Source: Caballeronia hypogeia
GTDB lineage: Bacteria; Pseudomonadota; Gammaproteobacteria; Burkholderiales; Burkholderiaceae
Length of the DNA: 64,000 nucleotides
Direction: 5' to 3'
NCBI RefSeq assembly: GCF_001544875.2
Contig: NZ_FCOA02000002.1
Coordinates: 372,001-436,000 of the forward strand
Part shown: piece after piece, positions 28,228-37,211 of the stretch
Position numbering within the stretch: position 1 is the first letter of the stretch
Layout: each line of letters begins with the position of its first letter
Translations under genes and position numbers: made by a program
Notes under the pieces: generated by a model
Databases searched by the model: none
Seen by the model: the letters and a program-made list of their open reading frames with translations, nothing else
What the model was told of the DNA's origin: nothing

Positions 28228-29130
28228 TCAGGCGATCGGCCCTTCGGGTAGCTTGCGTTGCCACGCGACCGCGATCGCGCTGCCGACGATCAGCGCAATG
28301 CCTGCGAGCGACAGCGGCGCGATGGTCTCGCCCCACGCGATATAGGCAAACAAGGCCGCCCACACGATGCTCGTATAGTTGAAAGGCGCGAGCGTGCCCG
28401 CATCGGCGCGGCGAAAGGCGACGGTCATCAGGATCTGTCCGGCGGTCGCCAGCGCGCCGAGCAGCGCCATGAGCGCGAGGGCATCGAGTGTGGGCTCTTT
28501 CCAGCTGAACGGCAGCGTGAGCGAAGTGACGAGCGTGCCCACGATCGTAAAGAACAACACCGTGGTGCGTGAATCGTCCGTGACGCGAATGCGTTTGATC
28601 TGAATGATGGAGAATGCGCCGCACAACGCGCTCATCAGCAACAGCGCCGGTCCGAGCCAGTTCGATTCGCCTCCGCCCGGCCGCACGACCAGCAAGACGC
28701 CGATAAAACCGATCAGCGCGGCCACCGCGGCGCGCGACGTGAGCCTCTCCTTGAGCACGAAAGGCGCGAGCACCACTACCAGCAGCGTCTCCGAGTAAGC
28801 GATGGCCACCGCCTCGCCGAGCGGGATGTACGGCAATCCCGCGAAGAAGAATCCCGACGCGCCGAGCAGCGTGAGCGCGCGCCAAGTCTGTCCCTTGAGG
28901 TCGAGCCGCTTCACGCGATCGATCAACGAACGTTCGCCGATACAGCACGCCGCGAACGCCGGCACGAGACCGAAAAGCATGCGAAAGAAGGTCAGCTCGT
29001 TTGCCGGATAGTGCAGCGCGATAGCCTTCGCGAGCGTATCGACGATTGCGAAGCACAGCATCGAAGCAAGGATGAAGCCGATGCTCGCGAGAGGCAGATG
29101 GCTCGTGCGCGTGGCGGCGGTGGCGGGCAT
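28228..29130 (-). CDS. EamA/DMT-family drug-metabolite transporter
   Basis: A 300-residue, ten-helix membrane protein made of two EamA repeats (about residues 15-145 and 155-290). Typical features are PLASIGFILASMLCFAIVDTLAKAIA at the N-terminus, PLGEAVAIAYSETLLVVVLAPFVLKERL in the first repeat and WGETIAPLSLAGIALIVGSAIAV in the second. The substrate is not predictable. It converges with the DUF3325 gene and is divergent from the Rieske/picolinate operon, with about 190 nt between the starts. Confidence 0.88.
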   Translation of the reverse strand: MPATAATRTSHLPLASIGFILASMLCFAIVDTLAKAIALHYPANELTFFRMLFGLVPAFAACCIGERSLIDRVKRLDLKGQTWRALTLLGASGFFFAGLPYIPLGEAVAIAYSETLLVVVLAPFVLKERLTSRAAVAALIGFIGVLLVVRPGGGESNWLGPALLLMSALCGAFSIIQIKRIRVTDDSRTTVLFFTIVGTLVTSLTLPFSWKEPTLDALALMALLGALATAGQILMTVAFRRADAGTLAPFNYTSIVWAALFAYIAWGETIAPLSLAGIALIVGSAIAVAWQRKLPEGPIA

Positions 29131-29245
29131 GGTGCGGCGAATTCGTGACGGAGCTTCGAATCATCGCATAGCCGCGCGCGCGACGCGTGGCGTTCCCGCG
29201 CTTCTTGCCCGACTCTCTACGGGAAAGCCACTATTTTTGTTCTGG

Positions 29246-29300
29246 TTGACTCGCCGAAAAGTCCTGCTAGCATACGCTCATAAGTTCATCAGCATACTGA
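29246..29300 (+). promoter_or_regulatory. Promoter of the picolinate operon with MarR-type operator
   Basis: TTGACT (29246-29251) and TAGCAT (29268-29273) are spaced 16 nt and give a plausible -35/-10. Immediately downstream, TCAGCATACTGA (29289-29300) matches the TCAG-N4-CTGA motif found at three other control points of this cluster. A repressor bound there would block early transcription. The first gene's ATG is at 29322 with AGGAG before it. Confidence 0.7.
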
Positions 29301-29321
29301 GCAATTTTCAAGGAGCGACAG

Positions 29322-29627
29322 ATGGCTCTCAGGTTCGCGGCGAAACTCGCCGAACTCGTGGAAGACGAGCCGCTCGGCGTGACGATCGGCGAGGAGCGCA
29401 TCGCGCTCTATCTGCTCGATGGGGAAGTTCATGCGACGCACAACGTTTGCACGCATCAGTTCGCGCTGTTGAGCGACGGCTATATGGAAGACGGCTGCAT
29501 CGAATGTCCGCTGCATCAGGGGCGCTTCGACATTCGTTCGGGCGCGGCGCAGTGCGCGCCGGTCACGCAGCCGATCCGCGTTTATGCCGTGCAGGTCGAG
29601 GGCGGCGAAATCTACGTCGATCTGTGA
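29322..29627 (+). CDS. Rieske [2Fe-2S] ferredoxin component of a ring-hydroxylating oxygenase
   Basis: A 101-residue electron carrier. The Rieske ligands are C43-x-H45 (CTHQF) and C62-x2-H65 (CPLHQGRFD). AAGGAG lies 7 nt before the ATG. It shuttles electrons from the reductase encoded next to the oxygenase alpha subunit. With the three following genes it forms a four-component oxygenase as in the PicB 6-hydroxypicolinate monooxygenase of Alcaligenes, which also has four polypeptides. First gene of the operon, under the TCAG-N4-CTGA promoter. Confidence 0.9.
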   Translation: MALRFAAKLAELVEDEPLGVTIGEERIALYLLDGEVHATHNVCTHQFALLSDGYMEDGCIECPLHQGRFDIRSGAAQCAPVTQPIRVYAVQVEGGEIYVDL

Positions 29628-29641
29628 TGCGAGCGGACACC

Positions 29642-30886
29642 ATGACGCAGACCGTATTGATCGTCGGCGCGGGGCAGGCCGGCGCATGCGCGGCCGCGGA
29701 GCTGCGCACGCATGGCTTCGGCGGGCGTATCGTGCTCGCGGGCGACGAGCGTCATCCGCCGTATGAGCGCCCCCCGCTGTCGAAGGACGTGCTCATCGCA
29801 ACGGACGATGCCGATTGCTTCAAGAGCTGGATGCACGGCGCGCAGCTTTATGAGGATGAGCGTATCGAGTGGATCAGTGATCGCGTGCTGGAACTCGATA
29901 CGCAGCGGCATGTCGCGAGACTGGAGCGAGGCGGCGAACTGCGTTACGACCATTGCCTTCTGACGACCGGAGGGCGCGCTCGCCCGTTGCCCGCCGCGCC
30001 CGAAGGTCCGCACACGTTCTATCTGCGCACGCTCGATGACGCCATGCGTCTGCGTGCACGGCTCATGACTGCGCGCTCCGTGGCGGTGATCGGAGGCGGG
30101 TTTCTCGGTCTGGAATTCGCCGCGAGCGCACGCGCACGGGCTCTCGACGTGACCGTGTTCGAATCCGCATCGAGCTTGTTGAGCCGTGCGTTGCCGTCCG
30201 CGATGTCGGAGCGTCTGCGCTTCAAGCATGAAACCCACGGCGTGCGCTTCGTTTTCAACGCGAGAGCGTTGCAAATTGAAGAACACCCGACTGGCGTGCA
30301 GGTGGGCACGCAAGCGTTCGACCTGTGCGTGATCGCAATCGGCCAGCAGCCGAACGACGAACTCGCCGCAGCGGCAGGCATTGCAACGAACAACGGCATC
30401 GTTGTGGATCGGCATTGCCGCACCTCCGCCGCCGATGTCTATGCCGCGGGCGATTGCGCCAATTTTCCCTTCGGCGCAACGGCTCGGCCGACGCGTCTCG
30501 AATCCTGGCAGAACGCGCAGGAGCAGGCGATCGTCGCGGCGCGCAACATCACGGGCGACGCCGTGGCGTATGAACCGACGCCCTGGTTCTGGACCGATCA
30601 ATACGACTGGAACATCCAGATGCTCGGCTTGCCCGATCCAACCATCGATCGATGGATTGAACGCGCGGGCGCGGCCGACAAGACCGTGCTGATGGGACTG
30701 CGCGACGGCGTCATCGTCCAAGTGCTCGCGATCAATCAGGGCGGCGAGTTGCGCGCACTCAGGGGGCTCGTGGAAGACGCGCTGCGAGTCGATGCAGCCA
30801 TGCTCGCGGACCCCGCGATCAAGTTGCGTCAGCTAGACAAGCTGCTTCGCTCAACACACTCGGGAGATCAAGGTGTACTCGTCTGA
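29642..30886 (+). CDS. NAD(P)H:ferredoxin reductase component (FAD pyridine-nucleotide oxidoreductase)
   Basis: A 414-residue flavoprotein like the BphA4/rubredoxin-reductase family. The FAD motif is VLIVGAGQAGACAAAEL at the N-terminus, followed by PPYERPPLSKDVL; a second NAD motif is VAVIGGGFLGLEFAAS, and a C-terminal FAD stretch is AADVYAAGDCANF. An alternative ATG at 29627 overlaps the ferredoxin stop (TGATG); 29642 gives the standard N-terminus but neither start has a strong Shine-Dalgarno sequence. The gene overlaps the oxygenase alpha gene by 14 nt. Confidence 0.9.
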   Translation: MTQTVLIVGAGQAGACAAAELRTHGFGGRIVLAGDERHPPYERPPLSKDVLIATDDADCFKSWMHGAQLYEDERIEWISDRVLELDTQRHVARLERGGELRYDHCLLTTGGRARPLPAAPEGPHTFYLRTLDDAMRLRARLMTARSVAVIGGGFLGLEFAASARARALDVTVFESASSLLSRALPSAMSERLRFKHETHGVRFVFNARALQIEEHPTGVQVGTQAFDLCVIAIGQQPNDELAAAAGIATNNGIVVDRHCRTSAADVYAAGDCANFPFGATARPTRLESWQNAQEQAIVAARNITGDAVAYEPTPWFWTDQYDWNIQMLGLPDPTIDRWIERAGAADKTVLMGLRDGVIVQVLAINQGGELRALRGLVEDALRVDAAMLADPAIKLRQLDKLLRSTHSGDQGVLV

Positions 30887-32165
30887 AACGATCATCGGCG
30901 CACATACGCCACAAGCCAAGAATCCGCCGCTAGAAGGACTCGCGTGGCCCGAAGAGGGGCTGCATAGCATTCCGGACTGGGTGTACACGAGCGAAGCTGT
31001 CTACGCGCGCGAAGTCGAACGCATCTTTCATGGACGCACCTGGAACTTCGTCGCGCTCGAAGCGGAAGTGCCGAATCCCGGCGACTACAAGCGCTCGTAC
31101 GTCGGCCCGACGCCGGTGGTCGTATCGCGCGCCGAGGACGGTTCGATCAACGTGTTCGAAAATCGCTGCGCGCATCGCGGCGCGGAGTTCTGCCGTCATA
31201 GCCGCGGCAACAATAAGGAATTCGTCTGTCCGTATCACCAATGGTCGTATGACCTGAAGGGCAATCTTCAGGGCGTGCCGTTCAGGCGCGGCGTGAACAA
31301 GCTCGGCGGCATGCCGAAGGACTTCCGCACCGACGAACACGGCCTGCGCAAGCTTGCGGTCGCGACACGCAACGGCGTGGTGTTCGCGTCGTTTTCGCAC
31401 GACATGGAAGCGCTCGCGGACTACCTCACGCCCGAGATCCTCACGGACTTCGACGCCGTGTTCAACGGCAGGAAGCTGCGCGTGCTCGGCTTCTACAAGA
31501 ACGAGTTGCCGTGCAACTGGAAGATGTATCACGAGAATCTGAAGGACCCGTATCACGCGACGCTGCTGCATTCGTTTCTCGTCGTGTTCGGCCTGCTGGT
31601 CGCGGGCAACCGCTCGGCGATGGTCGCGGACAGCAAGTACGGCATTCACGGCACGATGGCATCGGCGAAGAGCGATTCGCTGTATGCGACCGTCGATGAA
31701 GATAAGAAGAAGGAGATGCGCTCGTTTCACGACGGCATGATCCTGCGCGACGAACGCTTCCTCGAATTCATCAAGGAGTTCGATTCCGAATGGTCCGTCA
31801 CGATGCAGACCATCTGGCCGAATCTCGTCGTGCAGCGCGAGATGAATACGCTTGGCGTACGTCATATCGTGCCGAACGGACCCAACAGCATGATCATGTT
31901 GTGGACCATGTTCGGCTACGAGGACGATACCGACGAGATGGTGCGTCACCGTCTGCGGCAAGGCAATCTGATGGGGCCGTCGGGCTTTCTCGGCCTTGAA
32001 GACAACGAAGCGATGAAGTTCGTCCAGGAAGGCGTGCGCCGCTCGGTGAGCGACCGCAGCATCGTCAGACTGGACGGCGACAAGATCGGCACGGCTGACA
32101 ACCTGATCTCCGAGGCTGCCATTCGGGCCATGTACAAACACTATCGTGAAGTCATGGAGTTCTAG
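30873..32165 (+). CDS. Rieske non-heme iron oxygenase, alpha subunit (probable 6-hydroxypicolinate 3-monooxygenase)
   Basis: A 430-residue catalytic subunit. The GTG start at 30873 has GGGAGA upstream and overlaps the reductase gene. Rieske ligands are C99-x-H101 and C119-x2-H122; the mononuclear iron facial triad includes H228 and H233 in DPYHATLLH, with the bridging Asp at D225. The C-terminal half is the oxygenase SRPBCC-like domain. By family it could be a salicylate/anthranilate-type hydroxylase. In this cluster the best fit is hydroxylation of 6-hydroxypicolinate to 3,6-dihydroxypicolinate (PicB step). The substrate is inferred from the pathway, not from motifs. Confidence 0.87.
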   Translation: MYSSETIIGAHTPQAKNPPLEGLAWPEEGLHSIPDWVYTSEAVYAREVERIFHGRTWNFVALEAEVPNPGDYKRSYVGPTPVVVSRAEDGSINVFENRCAHRGAEFCRHSRGNNKEFVCPYHQWSYDLKGNLQGVPFRRGVNKLGGMPKDFRTDEHGLRKLAVATRNGVVFASFSHDMEALADYLTPEILTDFDAVFNGRKLRVLGFYKNELPCNWKMYHENLKDPYHATLLHSFLVVFGLLVAGNRSAMVADSKYGIHGTMASAKSDSLYATVDEDKKKEMRSFHDGMILRDERFLEFIKEFDSEWSVTMQTIWPNLVVQREMNTLGVRHIVPNGPNSMIMLWTMFGYEDDTDEMVRHRLRQGNLMGPSGFLGLEDNEAMKFVQEGVRRSVSDRSIVRLDGDKIGTADNLISEAAIRAMYKHYREVMEF

Positions 32166-32675
32166 ATGTTGCCAGGATTCGAGAAGCAGAACATCGCGCA
32201 TGACAAGGCGCTGATTGCGCGCGCGGCGGTGGAGGATTTTCATGCCGAGTATTGCGCGGCGCTGGATGGCGGCGATATCGAACGCTGGCCGGAATTCTTC
32301 ACCGAGAACTGTCTGTATCGCGTAACGGAATACGAGAACGCGGCGAATGGCTTTCCCGTCGGCCTTGTCTATGCGGAAGGCCGCGACATGCTGCGCGACC
32401 GCGCGGTGGCGATCGCGCGCACGCAGATGTTCGCGCCGCGGCAGATGCTGCATTTCGTTTCCAACGTGCGCATTCTGAACGCGACCGATGAAGAGATCGT
32501 CGCGCAGAGCAACTACATGCTGCTGCAGACGCTGGTCGAAGGCGCGACGACGCTGCATCAGGCGGGCAGGCTTTTTGACCGCTTCGCGCGCAATGGTAAC
32601 GTTCTTCTGCTGAAGGAAAGACAGGCGGTGTACGACACGGCGATGATCGCCAACGATCTCGCCTACCCCGTCTGA
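32166..32675 (+). CDS. Rieske oxygenase, beta subunit
   Basis: A 169-residue small subunit of the NTF2-like fold, with the ATG directly abutting the alpha stop codon. The typical N-terminal region reads EDFHAEYCAALDGGDIERWPEFF, with TENCLYRVTEYEN following. It stabilises the alpha-beta hexamer and lacks catalytic metal ligands. Fourth component of the putative picolinate-pathway monooxygenase. Confidence 0.9.
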   Translation: MLPGFEKQNIAHDKALIARAAVEDFHAEYCAALDGGDIERWPEFFTENCLYRVTEYENAANGFPVGLVYAEGRDMLRDRAVAIARTQMFAPRQMLHFVSNVRILNATDEEIVAQSNYMLLQTLVEGATTLHQAGRLFDRFARNGNVLLLKERQAVYDTAMIANDLAYPV

Positions 32676-32695
32676 ACGTCGCTGGGAGAGAGCGC

Positions 32696-35101
32696 ATGAG
32701 TCATACGGAACACACGGAAGCGCCGGCCGAAAGCGGCGGCGTCGGCGCGCGCGTGCGGCGTCGCGAAGATGAGCGGCATCTGCACGGCAAGGGCAAGTTC
32801 GTCGCCGACTATACGTTTCCCGACTTGCAGGAAGTCGCGTTTCTGCGCAGTCCCGTCGCGCACGCGCGCATCGTGCGTGTAGCGAAGCCCGAGCGTTGCG
32901 CGGATCAGGTCATCCTGCGCGACGACATGCGAAGCGCCACCGACATCGTCGCGGATTCGAGCCTGCCTTCGTACAAGCCGTCGTCGCATCCGCCGCTTGC
33001 ATCGGGCAAGGTGCGTTTCGTCGGCGAGCCGCTGGCCATGTGCTTCGCGAAGACGCGCGCGCAGGCCGAGGATATCGCGGAAGAAATCGAGCTCGATCTC
33101 GCTGAACTGCCGGCCTTCGCGAATGCGTTCGTCGCACGCGAGCGCTCCGATGTCCGCGTGCACGATCACTGGACCGACAATCTCTTTCTCGACCTCAAGG
33201 CGGACATCAACTTCGATGAACGCTCGAAAGATGCGCCCGTCGTCGTGAAGCAGAAGGTCGATCTCGCGCGTCAATGCATGGTGCCGATGGAAGGCAAGGC
33301 CGTGCTCGCTTACTGGGACCACACGCATGAGCAACTCGTCGTCATCACGTCGACGCAGGTGCCGCACATGATTCGCACGGTGCTCTCGCAATGTCTCGGC
33401 ATCGATCATGCGCAGGTGCGCGTGATCTCGCCCGATGTGGGCGGGGCGTTCGGCTACAAGTGCGTGCTGCAGCAGGAAGAGCTGTGCATCGCGTGGCTCG
33501 CGCTCACGTACAAGAAGCCGTTTCGCTTCATCGAAGACCGGCGTGAGCATCTGATCGCCGGTGCGAACTCGCGTCAGCATCATTACGAGCTCACCGCTTA
33601 CGCAGACAAGAGCGGCCGCCTGCTCGCGCTCGACGCCGAACTGCTGATCGACGGCGGCGCGTATTCGGCGTGGCCGTTCACCATCGGTCTCGAAACCGGA
33701 CAAGCGCTCGGCAATCTTCCCGGGCCCTACGATTTCTCGGGCTATCGCTGCCGTACGCAGTGCGCTGCGACGAACAAGCCCGGCTTTCTACCGTATCGCG
33801 GCGTCGCGCGCACCGGCGTGTGTTTTGCGATCGAACTGACGATGGATGCGATCGCGCGCGCGGTCGGACGCGAAGCGTGGGAAGTGCGTCACGACAATCT
33901 CGTGCGCGGCGCGGACATGCCTTATACCAACGTCGTGAAGAAGCACTACGATAGCGGCGACTTCCAGGAAAGCCTGCGTCGCGCGGTCGGGCAACTCGAC
34001 GTGCCGAAGTGGCGCGCACGGCAGAAGGCCGGCGAGAAAGATGGCCGGCTGGTCGGCATCGGCTTTGCGACCTTCACCGAGCAATCGGCGCACGGCACGG
34101 CTGTGTTTGCTTCGTGGGGCTTGCCGGTCGTGCCGGGCTACGATCTCGCGACGGTGCGCATCACCGCCGACGGCGGTCTCGAAGTGCGAGCCGGGATTCA
34201 TTCGCATGGGCAGGGCATGGAAACGACGCTCGCGCAGATTGCGAACGAAGTGCTCGGCGTGCCCTTGCAAAAGATCAAGGTCGTGCATGGCGACACGGCG
34301 CTTACGCCATATTCCACCGGCACGTATGCGTCGCGCAGCATCGTGATGGCGGGCGGCGCGGTGGCCACGACGTGCCGCGAACTGGTGCCGCGTCTCATGT
34401 TCATTGGTGCGCATCTGCTCGGTGAGGAGCAGGATGCCGTGCGTTTCGAGCACGGCCAGATCATGGGTTCGAAGGGAAGCGTCTCGATACAGGAGATCGC
34501 GACCGCCTGGTATCTGCGTCCCGAACGCTTGCCCGCCGGCGTGAATCTCGCCGGACTCGAAGCGACGCAAGGCTTCAAACCGAAAGTCGATACCGGTGCG
34601 TTCAGTTACGCGACGCACGCCGCAGCGGTCGCCGTCGATCCCAAGACCGGCGATGTCGAGATCCTCGACTACGTGATCGTCGAGGATTGCGGTCGCATGA
34701 TCAATCCGATGGTGGTGGAAGGGCAGACGATCGGCGGCACGGCGCAGGGCATCGGCACGGCCTTTTATGAAGAGACGCTGTACGACGATAACGCGCAGCC
34801 GCTCACATCGACGCTCGCGGACTACATGTTGCCGGGTCCGACGGAATTGCCGTCGCTCAGGATCATTCACATGGAAACGCCGTCGCCCTACACCGAGTTC
34901 GGCGCGAAGGGCGTTGGCGAGGGCGGCGCGATCGCGCCTCCGGCCGCGCTCTTCAACGCCGTGAACGATGCGCTCACGCCGCTCGGCGCGCTCGTGTCGG
35001 AAACGCCCTTGACGCCGCGCCGTCTGCTCGCGGCGATTGCGGCGGCGAAGGCTGCGAAGACGGGCAAGAACGAAGAGTTGAGCCAGGAGGTGGCGGAATG
35101 A
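32696..35101 (+). CDS. Xanthine-dehydrogenase-family molybdenum hydroxylase, large subunit (probable picolinate 6-hydroxylase)
   Basis: An 801-residue molybdopterin subunit of the CoxL/QorL type. Motifs include VGARVRRREDERHLHGKGKFVADY at the N-terminus, GGAFGYKCVLQQEELCIAWLA, PYRGVARTG (near the CO-dehydrogenase active-site loop position but without its AYRCSFR signature) and the catalytic Glu in GAKGVGEGGAIAPPAAL near the C-terminus. It therefore belongs to the hydroxylase rather than the true CO dehydrogenase group. It overlaps the FAD subunit gene by 4 nt. The pathway predicts hydroxylation of picolinate at C6 with water as oxygen donor (PicA step); the substrate is inference. Confidence 0.88.
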   Translation: MSHTEHTEAPAESGGVGARVRRREDERHLHGKGKFVADYTFPDLQEVAFLRSPVAHARIVRVAKPERCADQVILRDDMRSATDIVADSSLPSYKPSSHPPLASGKVRFVGEPLAMCFAKTRAQAEDIAEEIELDLAELPAFANAFVARERSDVRVHDHWTDNLFLDLKADINFDERSKDAPVVVKQKVDLARQCMVPMEGKAVLAYWDHTHEQLVVITSTQVPHMIRTVLSQCLGIDHAQVRVISPDVGGAFGYKCVLQQEELCIAWLALTYKKPFRFIEDRREHLIAGANSRQHHYELTAYADKSGRLLALDAELLIDGGAYSAWPFTIGLETGQALGNLPGPYDFSGYRCRTQCAATNKPGFLPYRGVARTGVCFAIELTMDAIARAVGREAWEVRHDNLVRGADMPYTNVVKKHYDSGDFQESLRRAVGQLDVPKWRARQKAGEKDGRLVGIGFATFTEQSAHGTAVFASWGLPVVPGYDLATVRITADGGLEVRAGIHSHGQGMETTLAQIANEVLGVPLQKIKVVHGDTALTPYSTGTYASRSIVMAGGAVATTCRELVPRLMFIGAHLLGEEQDAVRFEHGQIMGSKGSVSIQEIATAWYLRPERLPAGVNLAGLEATQGFKPKVDTGAFSYATHAAAVAVDPKTGDVEILDYVIVEDCGRMINPMVVEGQTIGGTAQGIGTAFYEETLYDDNAQPLTSTLADYMLPGPTELPSLRIIHMETPSPYTEFGAKGVGEGGAIAPPAALFNAVNDALTPLGALVSETPLTPRRLLAAIAAAKAAKTGKNEELSQEVAE

Positions 35102-35934
35102 AGGCCGCTGCGTTCGAATATGTGAGAGCGGCGTCGCTGCCCGAAGCGCTGACGGAACTGAGCGGCGCGAAGCCTATCTCCGGCAGCCAGTCGATGGGCC
35201 CGATGCTCAATCTGCGGCTTGCGCGGCCTGGCCGCGTGGTCGATGTCTCGCGCATCGCCGATCTGCGCGCGGTCTCCGATGCAGGCGATTTCGTGCGTGT
35301 CGGCGCGGCGGTGACGCATGCGGAAATCGAGGACGGCAAGCACGCGCTGCTGCGTCATCCCTACATTCAGCATGTGGCGAGTGGAATCGCTTATCGTGCG
35401 ATTCGCAATCGCGGCACGATAGGCGGCAGTCTCGCGCACGCCGATCCGGCTGCGGACTGGCCGCTTGCTTTGTCAGCACTGGACGCGCGTCTGGAACTGT
35501 CCCAATCGGGCGGCACGCGGCAGGTGCGCGTGAGCGAGTTCATGCTCGGCGCCTTTACGACGCTGCTCGACGATGGCGAGATCATCAGCGCCGTGCTCGT
35601 GCCCAAGCTCGGGCCGACGCTGCGCTGGGGGTATTACAAGCTGTGCCGCAAGACCGGCGAGTTCGCTCATGCGAGCGCGGCCGCTGCGTTCGATGCACGC
35701 ACCGGGCTCGCCCGCGTGGTGCTCGGCGCACTCGACGGTCCGCCCGCCTCGCTCGACGAACTCGCGCGCCAGATTGCGCAGCGCGGCGCGGGCGCCGCCA
35801 CGGAAGACGCGCTCGCCCAAGCAGTGAAGAGCGCGATGCCCAATGCTGACGACATCGACCGTTCGATGCACACGGCAGCGCTCGAGCGATGCCTCGCGCA
35901 GACGTTCGGCGTATCGAGCGAAAACCCCGCATGA
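35098..35934 (+). CDS. Molybdenum hydroxylase, FAD-binding medium subunit (CoxM type)
   Basis: A 278-residue FAD subunit. The two FAD motifs are SGAKPISGSQSMGPMLNLRLARP (pyrophosphate-binding region, about residues 21-43) and IRNRGTIGGSLAHADPAADWP (about 101-121), followed by the CO-dehydrogenase-flavoprotein C-terminal domain. It is translationally coupled at both ends (ATGA overlaps with the large-subunit and small-subunit genes). It carries electrons from the iron-sulfur subunit to the terminal acceptor. Confidence 0.93.
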   Translation: MKAAAFEYVRAASLPEALTELSGAKPISGSQSMGPMLNLRLARPGRVVDVSRIADLRAVSDAGDFVRVGAAVTHAEIEDGKHALLRHPYIQHVASGIAYRAIRNRGTIGGSLAHADPAADWPLALSALDARLELSQSGGTRQVRVSEFMLGAFTTLLDDGEIISAVLVPKLGPTLRWGYYKLCRKTGEFAHASAAAAFDARTGLARVVLGALDGPPASLDELARQIAQRGAGAATEDALAQAVKSAMPNADDIDRSMHTAALERCLAQTFGVSSENPA

Positions 35935-37136
35935 AAGAGACCGCCATGTCCGTCATCGAACTCACCATCAACGACCGTGCCGTGCGCAGCGATGTGGAAT
36001 CGCGCGTGCATCTCGGCGACTTCCTGCGCGAGACGCACAATCTGACCGGCACGCATCTGGGCTGCGAGCACGGCGTGTGCGGCGCGTGCACCGTGCTCGT
36101 CGACGGCGAACCGGTGCGCTCATGCATCACGTTCGCCGTCGCGTGCGACCAGCAGAAAGTCCGCACCATCGAAGGCTTCGACGACGACGAACTGATGGCG
36201 CGGCTGCGTCGCGCGTTCTCGGTTCATCACGGCTTGCAGTGCGGCTATTGCACGCCCGGCATGCTGATCACGGCGCGCGATATCGTACGGCGCTTTCCCG
36301 ATGCCGATGAAGCGCGCATCCGGCTCGAGCTCTCGGGCAATCTGTGCCGATGTACGGGCTATATGGGCATAGTCGCGGCGATCAAGTCGGTGCTCGCGGA
36401 CGTCAAGGAAAATCCGCTCGTCGATGCTCCCGCAACGCGCGCAATGACCAGCGAAGCAACGATTTCGGCGCCCGCGTTCGAGACCTTCGCAGCGGCGCCC
36501 GCGAGCGCACCGTCTGCACCCGTGGCCGCGAGCGCCGTCTCCACGGAGCAACCCGCTGCGCAACGCAAAGGCTGGACCGCGATCGACGACAGCTTCGTCG
36601 TGCCGTTCGCGCTCGATCGCGTGTGGGCGTTCATGGGCGATCTGCCATCGGTGACTTCGTGCCTGCCCGGCGCGGAACTGCTGGAGCACGACGGCGAAAG
36701 CGTGAAGGGCAAGATCGCGATCAAGTTCGGGCCAATGTCCGCGAACTTCGCGGGCGCGGCCCGTCTGGACCGCGATGACGCCGCGCATCGCGCCGTGATG
36801 CGCGGTGCGGGACAGGACAACATCAGCCGTTCGCGCGCCAATGGCGACGTGACCTACGCGTTGAGCCGCGAAGACGGCGGAAACAGCACGCGTGTCGCCG
36901 TTACGCTCGAGTACATGCTGCAAGGGCCGCTCGCACAGTTTTCGCGCTCAGGGCTCGTGAAGGATTTCGTGCGCCGCATGATCGCCGATTTCGGCGCGCG
37001 TATCACGGCGCAACTCGGCGGTGTCGCGGCCCCTGAATCGAACGCGGCGGCGGCGTCCGCGAAGTTCAACGCGGGCAGCCTCGTGTGGAGCGTCGTCTGG
37101 GGGCGCATCAAACGACTTTTCGGCAAACGCGACTGA
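35931..37136 (+). CDS. Molybdenum hydroxylase [2Fe-2S] small subunit fused to a CoxG-like SRPBCC domain
   Basis: 401 residues, more than twice a normal small subunit (about 160). ATG 35931 overlaps the FAD-subunit stop (ATGA); ATG 35946 five codons on is an alternative. The N-terminal half has the plant-type cluster (CEHGVCGACTVLVDG) and the second cluster (CGYCTPGMLITA and LCRCTGY). After an Ala/Pro-rich linker (about residues 165-215) comes a CoxG domain: FALDRVWAFMGDLPSVTSCLPGAEL, VKGKIAIKFGPM, a hydrophobic-ligand or membrane-binding fold. The last 30 residues (SLVWSVVWGRIKRLFGKRD) are amphipathic and could anchor the enzyme at the membrane. CoxG is usually a separate gene. Confidence 0.88.
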   Translation: MKETAMSVIELTINDRAVRSDVESRVHLGDFLRETHNLTGTHLGCEHGVCGACTVLVDGEPVRSCITFAVACDQQKVRTIEGFDDDELMARLRRAFSVHHGLQCGYCTPGMLITARDIVRRFPDADEARIRLELSGNLCRCTGYMGIVAAIKSVLADVKENPLVDAPATRAMTSEATISAPAFETFAAAPASAPSAPVAASAVSTEQPAAQRKGWTAIDDSFVVPFALDRVWAFMGDLPSVTSCLPGAELLEHDGESVKGKIAIKFGPMSANFAGAARLDRDDAAHRAVMRGAGQDNISRSRANGDVTYALSREDGGNSTRVAVTLEYMLQGPLAQFSRSGLVKDFVRRMIADFGARITAQLGGVAAPESNAAAASAKFNAGSLVWSVVWGRIKRLFGKRD

Positions 37137-37184
37137 TCGCGCAATGTCGGGACGATCATCATCGGTCGTCGTTCGCGCATATCG

Positions 37185-37196
37185 TCAGTCCACTGA
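37185..37196. promoter_or_regulatory. TCAG-N4-CTGA motif upstream of the decarboxylase gene
   Basis: TCAGTCCACTGA lies 15 nt before the ATG of the amidohydrolase gene, in the longest gap (75 nt) of the cluster interior. It is the same half-site pair as at 29289, 43792 and 43889. It suggests a second promoter or internal control point for the lower pathway genes. Confidence 0.55.
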
Positions 37197-37211
37197 TTAA
37201 ATGAGGTGAAA

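Noticed and set aside
32696..37136. Aerobic carbon monoxide dehydrogenase (coxMSL)
   Set aside because: The large subunit lacks the AYRCSFR active-site loop of form I CODH (it reads PYRGVARTG), the gene order is L-M-S with CoxG fused, and the neighbours are pyridine-ring enzymes.
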